Assembly (NCBI RefSeq): GCF_033439725.1 | Contig: NW_026944389.1 | Coordinates: 2,418,001 to 2,482,000 of the forward strand | Reading direction: 5' to 3' | Origin: Neurospora tetraspora | Lineage: Eukaryota; Ascomycota; Sordariomycetes; Sordariales; Sordariaceae | Length of the DNA stretch: 64,000 nt | Shown: positions 45,522-57,788 of the stretch, piece after piece | Layout of the letters: each line of letters starts with the position of its first letter | How positions within the stretch are numbered: the first letter of the stretch is position 1 | Notes under the pieces: generated by a model | What the model was told of the DNA's origin: nothing | Database searches by the model: none | The model's input: only the letters and a program-made list of their open reading frames with translations | Program-made: the position numbers and the translations under genes

Positions 45522-47291
45522 ATGCCCAAGACAACAGCGGCGACGTCGAAGAGGCGCCACAACCCCCTCGAGGCCGACCTGGTCTCGACCGGCGTCCTCA
45601 AGAACAACTCCGGCAAAAAGAGCAAGAAGACTCGCGCCGACAACGATGAAGATGAGCAGAAGTATGTCGACGCCAAGGCTTCGCGCAACATTCTGGCTAT
45701 GAGCCGTAGCCTCATCGAGGAAGAGGACAACCTCCGCACAACACAAAACGCAGCCTCCGGATCTGCCCCTTCGGCGTTCGAGTTCGACCCATCGAGATTC
45801 GACCGCAACGATGACGAAGACGACAAGTTCGAGAACGACGAGGCCTGGGGCGAGGAGGAGGAGGAGGAAGTAGAGGAAATCGAAGTCGACGCCACCGATC
45901 TCGAGACATTCAACCAGTTTATCACACCCACAATGAACGAGGACCCGCTCCTAACACACGGATGGGATGGAAAGCCAGAAGGGGCAGAAGAGCAGGGACA
46001 GAGCGTGAACTTGGCGGATCTCATTCTTGCCAAGATCGCAGAGAAGGAAGCCGGTGGTCCTCAAGGCGGTTACCGTGACGAGCCCGGCCCAATTGATGAG
46101 GATTACGAGATCCCGCCTAAAGTGGTGGAGGTGTTTGAGAAGTAGGCTGGCCGTTGTTTCTGTTACCCTCTTCGCAGACTACTGACAGACTCCTTTTCGC
46201 AGGATTGGCATGATCCTTTCTCGCTACAAATCTGGGCCGCTTCCCAAGCCTTTCAAGGTCCTTCCTCAGATTCCCCACTGGGAGGATATCTTGCCCATTA
46301 CACGACCCGAGGCTTGGACTCCCAATGCCTGGTAGGTTGCTTCTTATGTTTTTGGTGGCCTGGAGAAACCCTGCTAACATTTGCGACTGTTAGCTACGCG
46401 GCCACTAGGATATTTGCGGCCGCCAAGGAGGCTGTTCTTCAACGGTTTATGGAGATGGTGATCTTGGAACGCGTCCGCGAGGACATCCACGAGACCAAGA
46501 AGCTCAATGTCCATCTTTTCAACTCCCTAAAAAAGGCCCTTTACAAGCCTGGTGGTTTCTTCAAGGGTATGTTGTTTTACTGCTCACGCTTACTCGGTAT
46601 TTTGCACAAAGGGGACAACCCAGCTAACCGTTGGCAGGCTTCTTGTTTCCTTTGGCGGCTTCCGGAACGTGCTCGCTGCGTGAGGCGCAGATCGTAGCCG
46701 GTGTTTTGACCCGTGTCACCATTCCGGCCGTCCATTCCGGTATGGCCATCAAGGGCCTGTGCGAAATCTCTTCTGCGCAGGCTTCTCAGCGCCTCGACTG
46801 CGTTAGCGCTACAAATTTCCTCCTCAAGACTCTCATTGAGAAGCGTCACGCCTTGCGTAAGTCCAATTCCCGAGGAGTCAATGATGGCGTTTTCTGACTC
46901 TGTAATACAGCCTTCCAAGCGCTCGATGCCCTCGTCTTCCACTTCCTTCGGTATCCCGCTTTTGCCACCGGCGGGCACATGGCACCCAACGCCTTGCCAG
47001 TCATCTTCCATCAGTGCATGCTCTCATTTGCTCAGAGATACAAGACGAACAGTGCGTTTTCTTCTTTTACCGTCATTGTTTCACTATGCGTCCCTATCGT
47101 ATTCTAGTACTAACCGCGCTTCTTGTGTAGTCACTGAGGACCAGCGAGAGGCTCTTCTGGACCTTCTTCTAACTCACGGCCATGACAAGATTTCGCCCGA
47201 GATCAGGCGAGAACTTCTCGCAGGTCGCGGAGGTGGTGTCCCTGTCGCGCAACCCGGTTTTGATGGCGATGACACGATGCTGGACGCTTGA
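45522..47291 (+). CDS. enp1: Bystin/ENP1, 40S ribosome assembly factor
   Basis: Six exons (45522-46141, 46203-46331, 46394-46566, 46638-46856, 46911-47051, 47131-47291) give 480 residues; introns of 54-79 nt, most with a CTAAC branch site. The N-terminal 200 residues are Lys-rich then strongly acidic. The bystin domain follows: [80 protein letters not shown] and [20 protein letters not shown]. The end has [21 protein letters not shown]1 joins pre-40S particles in the nucleolus and is needed for 18S rRNA maturation and export. Length and blocks are normal for the family. Confidence 0.95.
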
Positions 47292-48227
47292 ACAACATCG
47301 GTGATCCGGTGATGACTTATAGACGATGAACCCTTGGCAGGCAACGAGAACATGTGGTTGATTTCTTGCCTGGTACGCGCATAGAGATGGGAGTTGTATT
47401 GTTGAGTGACCTTGGTGGCTTGGGGCAGTCCTTAGACATGGGCCCCTTTGATGATACTAGGTCACGCCTAGACAGTGGCTACTCATCACGCCGCTTGAAT
47501 AGGAAGTGGTTATGCCAAGTCAGTCACCATGTACCCCTTGTATCTGAGTGGTGCTGACCGACCAGCAAAATAGTTGTTGACGACCTGTATTGCTTTAGTG
47601 CGCAAAGTTATTAAATAAAGATACCCGTTTTAGCAAGAGGCATCATTGTATATGTGCCTTAGAATCAGCATATTCAGTTATTTGAAGGAAGCTGCCTCTT
47701 GACTTCTTCTCTTTTGCATGAAGCTGGTTTGGAGTCCCTTCCCCTGTTTTTCGATTCCAAGGCAGTCACGATCCTCTGCCCCTGCCGCACTGCCGGATTG
47801 AAAGAACAGTGAAAAGAGAACGAAGGTTATGCAGTTCTCGCCTACTTCGATATCTCATGTATCTGACGGCATCATCCTGTATCACTTTTTTCACACGAGC
47901 CTCTACTGTTCTCTTCCTTACATCCGGTCAACCCGAGTATTCTACGCACTCCGCCCCTCTCGTTTCCCTATCTATTCTTAGACTGCTTTCTTCACCCCGA
48001 GCCAACAACTTTCCCTTATCATTTTCCCACAATACCATGATTTTCGGCGCTGCACCCTGGCGCTTTGCCTAATGGACCCGACACCACCTCAACCTTGACA
48101 GGGCATTTCCCCCCGTTACGCAGAGAAAAGCGATTACAACAATCTAGCAGCACGGCGAAGCATTGTCCAGCCTTCAGAATCCATCGTTCGGGTGACCACA
48201 CTCTCAAATCGGTTCAATTCACGTACA
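47292..48227. other. Intergenic region
   Basis: 936 bases between two plus-strand genes; only short frames. C/T-rich DNA at 47850-48050 probably belongs to the next gene's promoter. Confidence 0.5.
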
Positions 48228-50330
48228 ATGAGCTTCTCGTCGTCGTCGCCTAGGTATCAAGGCGGGGAACAAGGCGGGGAACGGAGGAGAAGCTCTTTAC
48301 CCAGCCTCGGTAGCACAGTGTTGGATGGGTCGTTGAGCAGGGTGCCATCGACCAGCGGCGCATTGGTTCGAAACTCCAAAGGCAATTCTCCTCGAGGAGT
48401 GTACGGTCTTGACCCCCCTCGGCCACCCAAGGAAGGATATGAATGGGTTTGGTATCCGGAGGGGTACTGGGCCGAGCGCGAGTTTCGACCGATTGACTTC
48501 GCTGCAACCAGTGGCAGAACCCCTGAGGTCAAAGTTTGGAAATGGAGAAGACGGTCTAGGAAGACTGGAAGCGGAAGCCAGGACAATGACGCCCCTACAG
48601 TTTCACCAAAAACGAACCAACCACAACAACAACCACCGGTGTTAATCAATACGCCTACCTCCCCACTAAGCCCCTTTCGCACCGAGGAGGCTCATATCCT
48701 TGCCTTACAAAGCCCAGGTGTACAGCTATTGACCAGCACCAGCATAGTGGAAAGCGAGTGGCTCGCACCAAAACATAGCCTCCAAACTCCTAGGCCATTA
48801 GATCTATCAACACCTGCTGAAGTCAGGCCAGATACCCCTTCTGAGTCCCGCGAGACTTTTGGGTTTCTCTCCAAGAGAGGAATCAGCGCAATGTCTGTCT
48901 TGCAGAAAACAAAGGACGTAAGTTTCCAAGTGCCAATTGTACAATCAGATATATACTGACGTTGATCGAACGCGATAGAAAGCAAAGAAATACTCTGGAT
49001 CAGGACCAGCAAGTGAACGGCGCTCCGACCCTGTGACAGATTCATCGAAGGATAGCTCTATCGTGCACGCCAGGTGGAATAGTGATGAGCAGGAGAGGAA
49101 ACAGACTCCGGAAAAGGAAGAAAGTCGAAGGGCTTCTAGACTGAGTTATATCAGGTTTCCGAGGCGCGCATGGTCTGAAAGAAGATCCTTCCACTCATCA
49201 AGCGGCGGTACAGCAGCGGTGGCAGAATCGGCAACCCCTGCAAGCAGCAACTCATCTATATCAGGGCTAAGGACCGCGTTCTCAGGTATGATCACTGGCA
49301 CAACCCTGTTCGCTGTTATGGGTAAGAACTGACTCATATATAGTTATACCACCTCTGAGGACTACCAGCCAATATCCAGGAGGAGTAAGTAACTTCAAAC
49401 ATCATTGAGATGCGCTTTCCATATTGATAAGGCATTGCGTGCTTTGTTTGCTATATAGCCGTTGGCTACGCACCTCACAAACCCGGGCATTTGCTTACGA
49501 TGAGACCACAGGAGGCTACACGAATTCACACACCCCCGCTGAAAGAGGACACGGCTGATGGACGACCGCGCGGTTATTTCTTCAATGTCTCAATACCGAT
49601 CGGTGCAGATACTACCGAGTCGTCTGCTTCAAGCAAGGAAACCAACTTCACAAGCACCACGATGCCTATGTCGTTGCCACCCACGCCGTTGCGCCATCCG
49701 CATGAGAGAATTGAAGAGGAGCAAGGGGGACATCGAGGCCCTCGTAGAGGTGATTTTTCACTACCACCAACGCCCGGTTTATCCGGGTTACCACCAACGC
49801 CCGGGTTATCCTCGTTACCACCAACGCCCGGGGCACCCTCATTGCCAACAACCCCCGGGACGGCCGATAAGAAGAGAAGAGAATGGTGGGACGCTCCAAC
49901 GAGATCGGCTGAAGCCAGACGAGCAGAGCGGACAGAACGCTTGGCCAGTGGAAGAAGCCGTGGTGATGGAGAAGGCGGGCGCCTGCGCAAGAAGGGACAA
50001 TTCACGTTTGATATCCCTGAACATTTACCAAATAGCCCAATGTGTCCGGCCAACCCGAAACACAAGTCCAAAGGAAAGGGTGTCTGTGTGGTGAGTGTCT
50101 GTTTTTCTCTACAAGCTTATCTGGCTGAATTCTCTATAAATAGCCTTGCCAGAACCCGCCGTTATAAGTCTGTTTGAGCCGCGAAAGAGATGCTAACTGT
50201 CATACACCAGTATCATGGTCGGAGAAAAAGCGCCAGTATGTCCGATGATGCTTACGACACTCGAGATACAATGAGCGAATCAGCAAGTCCAGCCGCCAGC
50301 AATAGCCCTGAATTGACTGGAAGACCATGA
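48228..50330 (+). CDS. Disordered fungal protein with LPPTPG repeats
   Basis: Proposed exons 48228-48917, 48979-49321, 49459-50090 and 50211-50330 give 594 residues. The one ordered-looking part is near residues 60-110: PPKEGYEWVWYPEGYWAERE and EVKVWKWRRRSRK, which appears conserved in fungi (from memory). The rest is rich in Ser, Pro, Arg and Glu. In exon 3 a 27-bp minisatellite encodes LPPTPGLSG-type repeats. Near the C-terminus, KGQFTFDIPEHLPNSPMCPA and KHKSKGKGVCVYHGRRK resemble a conserved Cys/His tail. The second intron has two phase-equivalent donors (49286 or 49322), so the 12 residues between them may be optional. I do not know the function. Confidence 0.65.
49761..49868 (+). repeat. 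27-bp coding minisatellite, four units
   Basis: Units at 49761, 49788, 49815 and 49842 encode LPPTPGLSG, LPPTPGLSS, LPPTPGAPS and LPTTPGTAD. The first three share the core ACCACCAACGCCCGG. Confidence 0.92.
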
Positions 50331-51039
50331 GGGGCGAGAGGGAGTTACTGGAAACATCGAACGAGAATGGGCATGGATGCAGAGAGGAAGTGAAAGCAGG
50401 GAGAGAGGAAGGGAGGGGACAGAGGCATACCCGCAAATGACCGCGCGTGGTATGCGGCATCAGATTGTCATCTAATAAATCCTCATCCGTTTCGTAAGAA
50501 GTCATTCAGAATGCATGAACTCAAGGTTTTGAGAAGGCCTAGAATACAGGCAATTGGAACCTGTCTCACCCTGTATCACTTGTTGCTTCAATTACCCCTA
50601 TTCAGCCCCTTGAGTCTGTCAACAAGTGAAAGGGTTAGGGTTATCTGTGTGCCCTTCACTTGCCATGCTTGGCTCTTTGAGGTTTCACGGTTTCCTTTGT
50701 TGCAACCTTGGACCAGGTTGTGCCGATAAGATAGGTCAAAGTGGAGCGCGCCGCGTCCAGGTCCGACCACCGACCGGTCAAGTGAATCCATCACCTTTGT
50801 TCGTCCCGGACCTGCAATTGTCAAACTATTTTGGGCATCATCGAGCTATTCTTCACCAAGCTGCACTCTTTACATCGCTTCTTTGTGGCACTCAACTTCA
50901 ACCGCCAATTGAACGCCGAGTACATCTCTTAGCGAATCTTGTCAAGCGCGTCATCCCTACCTCGAGGTCATCAACCAATCCACCCGCACGGCCTACAATT
51001 ACATAGTCGGCAGCTAAGCGTTCCAGCGCGAATCCCAAG
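50331..51039. other. Intergenic region, CDC73 promoter
   Basis: 709 bases with no gene. It contains a telobox-like motif at 50632-50643. Confidence 0.5.
50632..50643 (+). promoter_or_regulatory. Telobox-like motif (two telomere-type units)
   Basis: GGGTTAGGGTTA lies about 397 bp upstream of the CDC73 start codon; function is inference. Confidence 0.4.
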
Positions 51040-52347
51040 ATGGCGTCAGTCGACCACGATCCTCTATTGCTTCTGCGGGGGTCAATCGCATCCAGTAGTG
51101 CCATCATCCCGACGACATCCGCCGATACCTCTTCCGACAGCAGCGCCGAAGTGCCGCTCTCCCAGGCCACTCACCTTCTGTTCACCCACCCAACCCGTGT
51201 CGTCATCCCCATCGATGCGCCGACGCGCTTTGTCTCCAACGGCAGCCCCGTCGATCTCCGCAGTATCTACTTTGCGTGGCTGAACCATGAAGTCGCCATT
51301 CCCGAGTACAATGCTTCTGCGACCAAGCTTAACGAGGAATTGAGTGGTGCCGGCGCGGTCCACAAGTTTGCCTTCGTTGAGCGTCTTGAGCTCATCGCCT
51401 GGCTGGAAGGTGGAAGTGAAGAGAGCGAATACATCAAGCCGCTGGCAGGTGAAAGGGATGGAGCTTCCGCGACCGGCGCTGCTAGCACGACAGCCGCCTC
51501 CAAGGCTGCCCCTACTGTTTCTGCGAGATCTGGTCGTGGGACGCTAGACCCTAGGCTCGCCCAGATTTACAACGGCGAACGGCGCATGGGGGACAGGAAC
51601 AGTGTGCTCAGGGGAATTAAGCCCACGGTGAGTACTTGAAGCTCTCGGTCGAAGTGGCCAGTGATTCGCAGTCGCAGTACAACTAACTCGGACTTTTTCA
51701 ACCAGGACTTCTCCCACGTTCGCAAGCTCGCGCAAGCCTTCATGTCTAAGAAGCCCGGCCCTACAGCGATCACGAACAACCCTGCTCTTGCCATCAACCA
51801 GAAGCCAGCGCGACGACCTGACCCCATCATCCTCCTTTCGCCCTCCGCCTCTTCGCTTCTCCGCATGTCCAACATCAGAGACTTCCTCGAGAACGGCAAA
51901 TACACGTTGCCAGATCACAACGCCTCCATTTCGGTGCTGCACGTGTCGCGCATGATGAAAGACATCGATCCCAACCGCCCCATGCGCTTCATCCTCGTCG
52001 AAGGCCCGGAGCAGTTCAAGCCCGAATACTGGAACCGCGTGGTGGCCGTCTTCACAACCGGCCAGGCGTGGCAGTTCAAGAACTACCGTTGGAGCCAACC
52101 AACAGACCTCTTCCGCCATGTTTTGGGTATCTATGTCGGCTGGCGAGGCGAGCAGCCACCTGAGAGTGTGCGGTCGTTCGGTCATCGGGTTCTGGCTACC
52201 TCCGTTGACAAGGTGCGCGATCCGGCGGCGGCGGGCGCAGAAAACCGGTGGCGCGACAGGGAGGTGGTGGAGAGTATCTGGAAGGCTATTGAGGGGAACA
52301 TGCGTTCTAAGGGCTGGCGAAAGGATGCTGCCCCGACGTCTATTTGA
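51040..52347 (+). CDS. cdc73: CDC73, Paf1 complex subunit
   Basis: Exons 51040-51627 and 51706-52347 (78-nt intron with a CAACTAACTC branch site) give 409 residues. The N-terminus starts MASVDHDPLLLLRGSIASSS and continues with IDAPTRFVSNGSPVDLRSIY, typical of fungal CDC73. A Ser/Ala-rich linker with the conserved LDPRLAQIYNGERRMGDRNS leads to the C-terminal Ras-like domain: DPIILLSPSASSLLRMSNIR, MRFILVEGPEQFKPEYWNRV and WQFKNYRWSQPTDLFRHVLG. CDC73 acts in the Paf1 complex with RNA polymerase II in elongation and in H2B ubiquitylation and H3K4 methylation. No anomaly seen. Confidence 0.95.
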
Positions 52348-54438
52348 ATACAGTCAGTCGTAATATTTCTTCGGGCGTGGAGGAGAGGAGCGGAGAAGGT
52401 ATTCTGCAATTGGGCCCCTCAAAACATCGCGGTATGTTACGGATACGTTGCCCCTCCGCATGGCCTCTTCCCTCCCGATATTTTCTGCCTCTCCCATTTC
52501 ATAGATAAAGCGTGTGCCGCGTTGTATATGGTCTTCCTGTCGTTTGTTTTATCAGATTGATAGGACATAATTTAGGCGTTCAAGTGGCGTTTTCGAGAGG
52601 GTTTCAATATGTTTTTTTGTCTCTGGAGAACAAAGGAAACCGGCAGGCCTACGCGGAGTTACAGTTAGGAAAATTCGATTAAAAGACACCTTTTTGCTAG
52701 CTCTTGTTGACTTTTTGAAGCTCTAATCTTCTTACATATGCAGACACGCGTTTGGACGAGTAACCAAAACAATACCAAACGCCATCAGAAAGGGCGGAGC
52801 CAGCACATCACTTCTTTTTGGCAGAACTTGAAAGTCACGTCTGCTGTTGTCATGTTACCGCATATATGCAGACATCCATAGCAGCGGTGATTCTTGTTTC
52901 TCATTCACATTCGTCTTCTAGGTATGCTATTTCACCTCACCGTCCCATCCACGCGCAATGACATTGTGCTCATGGTTCCTTGCTATATCCTTCCACCCTT
53001 TCCATTAGTTCACGCACTTTTGTTCCCCTGCCACCAAAAACGCCTTCTATCGGATTTCTTTTCCAAGCCTGTCAACTCCATTGAAGAGACTGGGCATCAG
53101 TGATTCTACAACATACATTCATAAATTCAAGTGGTCAAGCCATCAATCACGATTGGTAAACCACTGCGCGAGATGCCTTGAATTGTATCAAAACAAACAT
53201 CTTATCTGCTGAATAAGACTTCGGACATCGAACTCTTTGGAAGTGTAATGTGGCAGTGTCACCTGAAGCCAGATCAACTATGGCCACTCAGCATGGTGGT
53301 GAGTCACGCCCAACCACCTATCTACATATACGGCGAGACGAGTGAAATGCAGTATGAGAGATGGGTATCACATACCGCCAAGTATAGTATAATCCTTCAA
53401 TAATCGGGTACAATCCCTTCCATACGTTCACTCGTCCTTTTTTTTCTTCTTCTTTTTGTCCATTCCGGCAGCCGCACAAGTGTGATTGTTCTGTCTAAGT
53501 ATCAGCAGTTGCCTGCCCGCCTGACTCAAACACTCCTCCTTTCTTTCATCACCGTTGTATTCAGTTCAGTCAATGTTCCATCCGTTCGCTTCAGTTAGCA
53601 CCCAGTCGTCCAGTGCAATCCGTCAGACAGTCAACAACGAAAGCGGTCTTGTCGAGTCTCATGTGTCGCGTGGGAAATTTCTCGTACGCTGTACGCTGTA
53701 CGATGGTGTGCCTCCCTTTGTCCTTCTTGTTGTAATGGCCTATTGGTTCAATTGCGCATCATCGGTTGTCTCTCACACTGCCTGTCTGTCTCATCATACC
53801 TTCAACAACATCGAGCTGTCTTGTCTTGTCTTGTCTCGTCTCACTGGCTCGTGTCATGGCCGAGTCAGGCTACATAAGTGTGTGCGTGCTCAAGTACGAC
53901 ACCAGCGTGGTACTACTCGAAAACATGTGGCTTTGATTCACGGCTTTGGAACAGGCAGGAAAGAAGCGGGTTTCTGAAGGGCTTGTTTGGTCTAGGTGAG
54001 TCCATAGTAGTGAACTCACGAGCTATTCCATTACCTTCTCAGCTACTCAAACTTTCTTTGGGTTTCTAGATCTGCTGAAATATCAGGAAGAGTTTCAAAG
54101 TCACCGCAACCTAGGTAGAATTCTATGTTCCACACCCAATGTGGCGAGAGGTATGTATCTCTTTTAGGTGGCTCACCGTGGTGGTCATCTAGGTCAAAAA
54201 AATAACTAACGCCTGGAAGCACAATTGCATTCTCGACATATGCACATAAGACCCAGCTCACTGGCTTGAACCAAAACTGGTATTGGGGTTTCCATAACGG
54301 TCGACATTACAATATCCTCTTGAATGATGCATTGTTCGATAAGCACAAACACATCTTCCACACCCTCTAGGTATGTTCTGACACCTGTTCAAACCGTGTC
54401 AAAGGATGCTTACCGCCTCTGAATTGTCTCAACCTTCA

Positions 54439-54517
54439 TCCTCACCGAATGTTCCAGCCTTCCTCACCGAATGTTCCAGCCTTCCTCACCGCAATCCAAA
54501 ACGTTCCTTCCTCACCG
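54439..54517 (+). repeat. 22-bp tandem repeat
   Basis: Two exact units of TCCTCACCGAATGTTCCAGC plus two bases start at 54439 and 54461. A diverged third unit and a partial fourth (TCCTCACCG) follow. Confidence 0.9.
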
Positions 54518-55538
54518 TAACCGAAAGGAGACAATCAGACGTTACCCACCCAGCGAGGTCCCACCCAAGCCTCAAATAATTTGGGATAGTACCTAGTACT
54601 CCCAGCTGAATCACTGGATATGGTTCATATCTCGTCCATTTCGAACTCGCATCCCAGCTATGCAGATACCCGTCCCTATAGGTAGTCATCGTCGTCTCAC
54701 GACGGAGTCACGCGAGTCACAAGAGACAGAGAGATGAGATCTGCCCCTTTCACCGAAGATCCTGCCCTGTTCAGGAGTACCTTCCAATGTGTGTACTCCG
54801 AGATCAGAGACTGGGTGCCTCCTTCCTTTTCGTAAGATGTAAATCTGGATCGCTGACGGCAGGTGGGTACCTATGTACCTAGTACCTGCCCAGATTGAGA
54901 AGAAGAAGAAGGAATAAACTGGAGCCTACGGCTACGACTATGACTTTCCCGCTAGTAGGTACACGAACAATGAATGTTCTCTTCGCTTCCTTCTGTTTTG
55001 TTTTGTTCCGTTCATAGGTTGTTCGGCTCCGGTTCATACCTCCATCCATGTAGAACATACCCTACTAGCATCAATCAACGATCATGTTACACCAAACGAA
55101 TGGCTATATACACAGATTCATTGACTACCGTATGAAACACTGGAAACCCGAATGCTTGATTTGGCCTAACTAGAAAAGAGGAGAAAAGAGGGGAGAGGGG
55201 AGTTCCCAGATCCCAATGACTATGACCACTTTTCCCAGACTCTCACGTGATTAGGAAAAGTGGGTCTCACGTACCTTACCTATTTGGTTGCCGACCATCG
55301 TCCCCAGCCCAGCCCCCTGCAGCGGGCGGCAGCCGTGTCGTTCGGTAGCGGTTGGTTGCTTGCCAGTCGTATGATGTTCATGTGGTCTTTGTAAAGCCAG
55401 CCCCTGGCGCCTGGCGATGTCATGCTAGCTATCTACCTAGTGCCTCAGGCTGTCACGGTACGGTCTGAGAATAGTGTAGACACAGGCAGAAAGCAAAGAC
55501 CTACTATATAGAGGTACACTATTTCTTGTGGAAGCAAA

Positions 55539-55975
55539 AGGATGGGATGGGATGGGATGGGGGGATGTCGGTATGAACAGGCCGGTTGGTTAGTACCTGA
55601 TGGTGGCGTTCGAAATGTACGTCGAAAAAAAAAAAGAAAAAGATCATGGATGCCACGTGGAGAAGGAAGAGATCTCGGCTCCGCTAGCAGATTGATTGAT
55701 TGATTGATTGATGGATTGACTCGTCTCCTTGTTGGTGATTCCCTACCTTACGGTTTGTGCGTACACCACATCACATCACATCACCTGCATGTATAAATGA
55801 TGCTGGTGGTACTGCATGGTTTGTCCATGCCGTTTACTGTGACATGAGGAGGCTGGGGTGATTTACCTACGGTGGTATAAGGTACCCAGGCGGGTACTGT
55901 CTGACTGACTGTTCATGAAGACACCGTCCGTCCGTCCGTCAACTATCGGTTGGTTGTGGTTGATACATACATACC
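55539..55975. repeat. Cluster of microsatellites
   Basis: Within about 440 bp lie a GGATG/ATGGG run (near 55541), an A-tract (near 55625), an ATTG run (near 55690), a run of ATCAC units (near 55770), a CCGT run (near 55926) and an ACAT run (near 55965). Confidence 0.88.
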
Positions 55976-57553
55976 TGAACTGTCAATCGCAGATGTCGTG
56001 GGCCATCCGCGTCTGTCTTCCTCATTAGTTGGATTGCAGTGAGGTGTAGCCTACGTACTGTAGTGAGTCTTGTGCATGATTCATTCAAGTGTCTCTTCGG
56101 GGAGAGAGATAGGCGTGATAGCAACGGTTGTACCATCCGAGTTTCTGGTCACGCTTCTGGTGATCATCCGCACTGGACGAATATACTGATTTAAAGGGAG
56201 ATAGCTTCAAGGGTGATTGAGAAACTGAGGCCACTGCCACATCTTTTAGCGTACGTCACAGAAATTGATAGCATGCTTATTGATTGCTTCAATGATTCTG
56301 GGTTTAGATTTTAGAGGTCATCAGCTCAGAGCATTCCTTGACCAGATGAGAGATGGGAGTGGGAAGAGACGTGGAGGAGATCAGTTGGCCAGATACGATG
56401 AACCTGCAAGTATTAGCGCTTTAACTCACAAATCTGGGCAAAAACATTCTGATATCTTCCCGTCCATCTAATCTTTAGGAGTGAAGAGTAACGGCCAGGA
56501 TCCGAGAATAGCAAGTGTGATATCTGTCAAAGTATTAGGCTCAACTTTGCAAACACTTCGAGTACAATCTCGACCATTCAAGTTCCTTACACCAATTATA
56601 TCCCCTCACTACTCTCTGCCCACGTTTCTCACACGTGGTTTTGGTGAAGCACAACATGGCCAAGCAACGCGGCCCAAGCCATCCTCAGTAAGACCCCTGA
56701 CTATCATCGGCCGGTTGGTGGCCATTCTTGAGACTGGTTGGCTTAGAATGTAGATTAGGGGCATGGCATAGCATGAACCTGGACACTGCCACGCGACATG
56801 GGAATTCCCGACCCTAACTAAGGCCATGTGGTTATTCCCGGTTCGCAATGTTGTTTGCTTGCTAGTTGCTTCATTCAAAGACACTAAATATCGGCGGTTG
56901 AGAGAGGCAAGATAGAAGTGTTGCGCTGAGTTTCCCGTCCCAATGCAATCGGTGGCTTGGCACGTAGTTGACGGTGTGAGCCGCCCATCGACTGTCTGAA
57001 ATGCCATACTATCCAGCAATTACGAAGAGAGACCGGGAGACTGGTTCACCGGTAGTCCGTGGACTTACACCGCTCTTGACTTCGTGATGCACCACTGTCT
57101 CTGGACACTATCTATCTTTTCAGCAAAGATCGCCGGGGGCGTTGTTGGAAACGAGTCATCGCCGTCGATGGAGAGTTGGCGATGAGGCCAGATACGCGGT
57201 CTTTCTGGCGGGACAAAGTGCAATCTGCTTTAATCGTCTTGAAAGCAGAAAGGATGCTCCCAACACGGCGCAGCTCCTTTCCCGGTTGTCAATGAAGCAT
57301 GGCAGTGGATCCGTCTCGTCCGACACACGGGCGATGCAGGCGGCCGAGCCTGCCTAATCACCACGAGACAAGATATGACCGTCACATTTTTTTTGTGTCA
57401 TTTCTGACTTGTTGTGCTTCGCCAAAGCCTCAGTTGTGCATCTCATTTGCGCCCTTGTCTGAAACCCAACAGAAATATATCCGGTGGCTATGGTATAAGC
57501 GGCGCCGCGCCGCCATCTCGGATAAGAGGGAATGCGTACCAGTACATCAGTAA

Positions 57554-57785
57554 GGGCGTGTTTGTCTCCCCTGAAATGTGGCTCTGAAGTCTTCAGAGCC
57601 GTTTTTTCAGAGTGCTGTTTGGAAACCTCTGAACATTTCAGTACTGAAATTGCTCCACAAATCCCCGTTCTGAAATTCTGAGTCCCACTTTCGATTTGTG
57701 GCCAATCATCTTTCATCAAACTCCCCAATTAACCATTTCAGAAAACCCACTTCAGAAGGCCATTTCAGGGGAGACAAACACGCCC
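57554..57785. mobile_element. PIF/Harbinger-like MITE
   Basis: A 232-bp element with perfect 25-bp terminal inverted repeats starting GGGCGTGTTTGTCTC, at 57554-57578 and 57761-57785. It is flanked by direct TAA trinucleotides (57551-57553 and 57786-57788). The GGG-N-N-TGTTTG terminus and a three-base TAA/TTA target duplication are typical of Tourist-type MITEs mobilised by PIF/Harbinger transposases. The interior has no coding capacity but carries many CTGAA/TTCAG motifs in both orientations. The perfect inverted repeats and intact target duplication suggest a recent insertion. Confidence 0.88.
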
Positions 57786-57788
57786 TAA

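Larger units (their letters stand above)
52348..57550. other. Gene-free right flank, part 1
   Basis: 5.2 kb with no supported gene. It contains tandem repeats at 54439-54517 and a dense set of microsatellites at 55539-55975. The longest frames (for instance 53555-53977) have no recognisable product. CpA and TpG are still common, so RIP has not saturated this DNA. Confidence 0.6.

Noticed and set aside
49322-49343. 22-nt GT-AG interval
   Set aside because: Too short to be a fungal intron; it is better explained as part of a larger intron.
51544-52185. 213-codon minus-strand frame
   Set aside because: Antisense to the CDC73 coding region.
53555-53977. 140-codon plus-strand frame in the gene desert
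   Set aside because: Low-complexity Ser/Cys/Val content and no domain; not supported.
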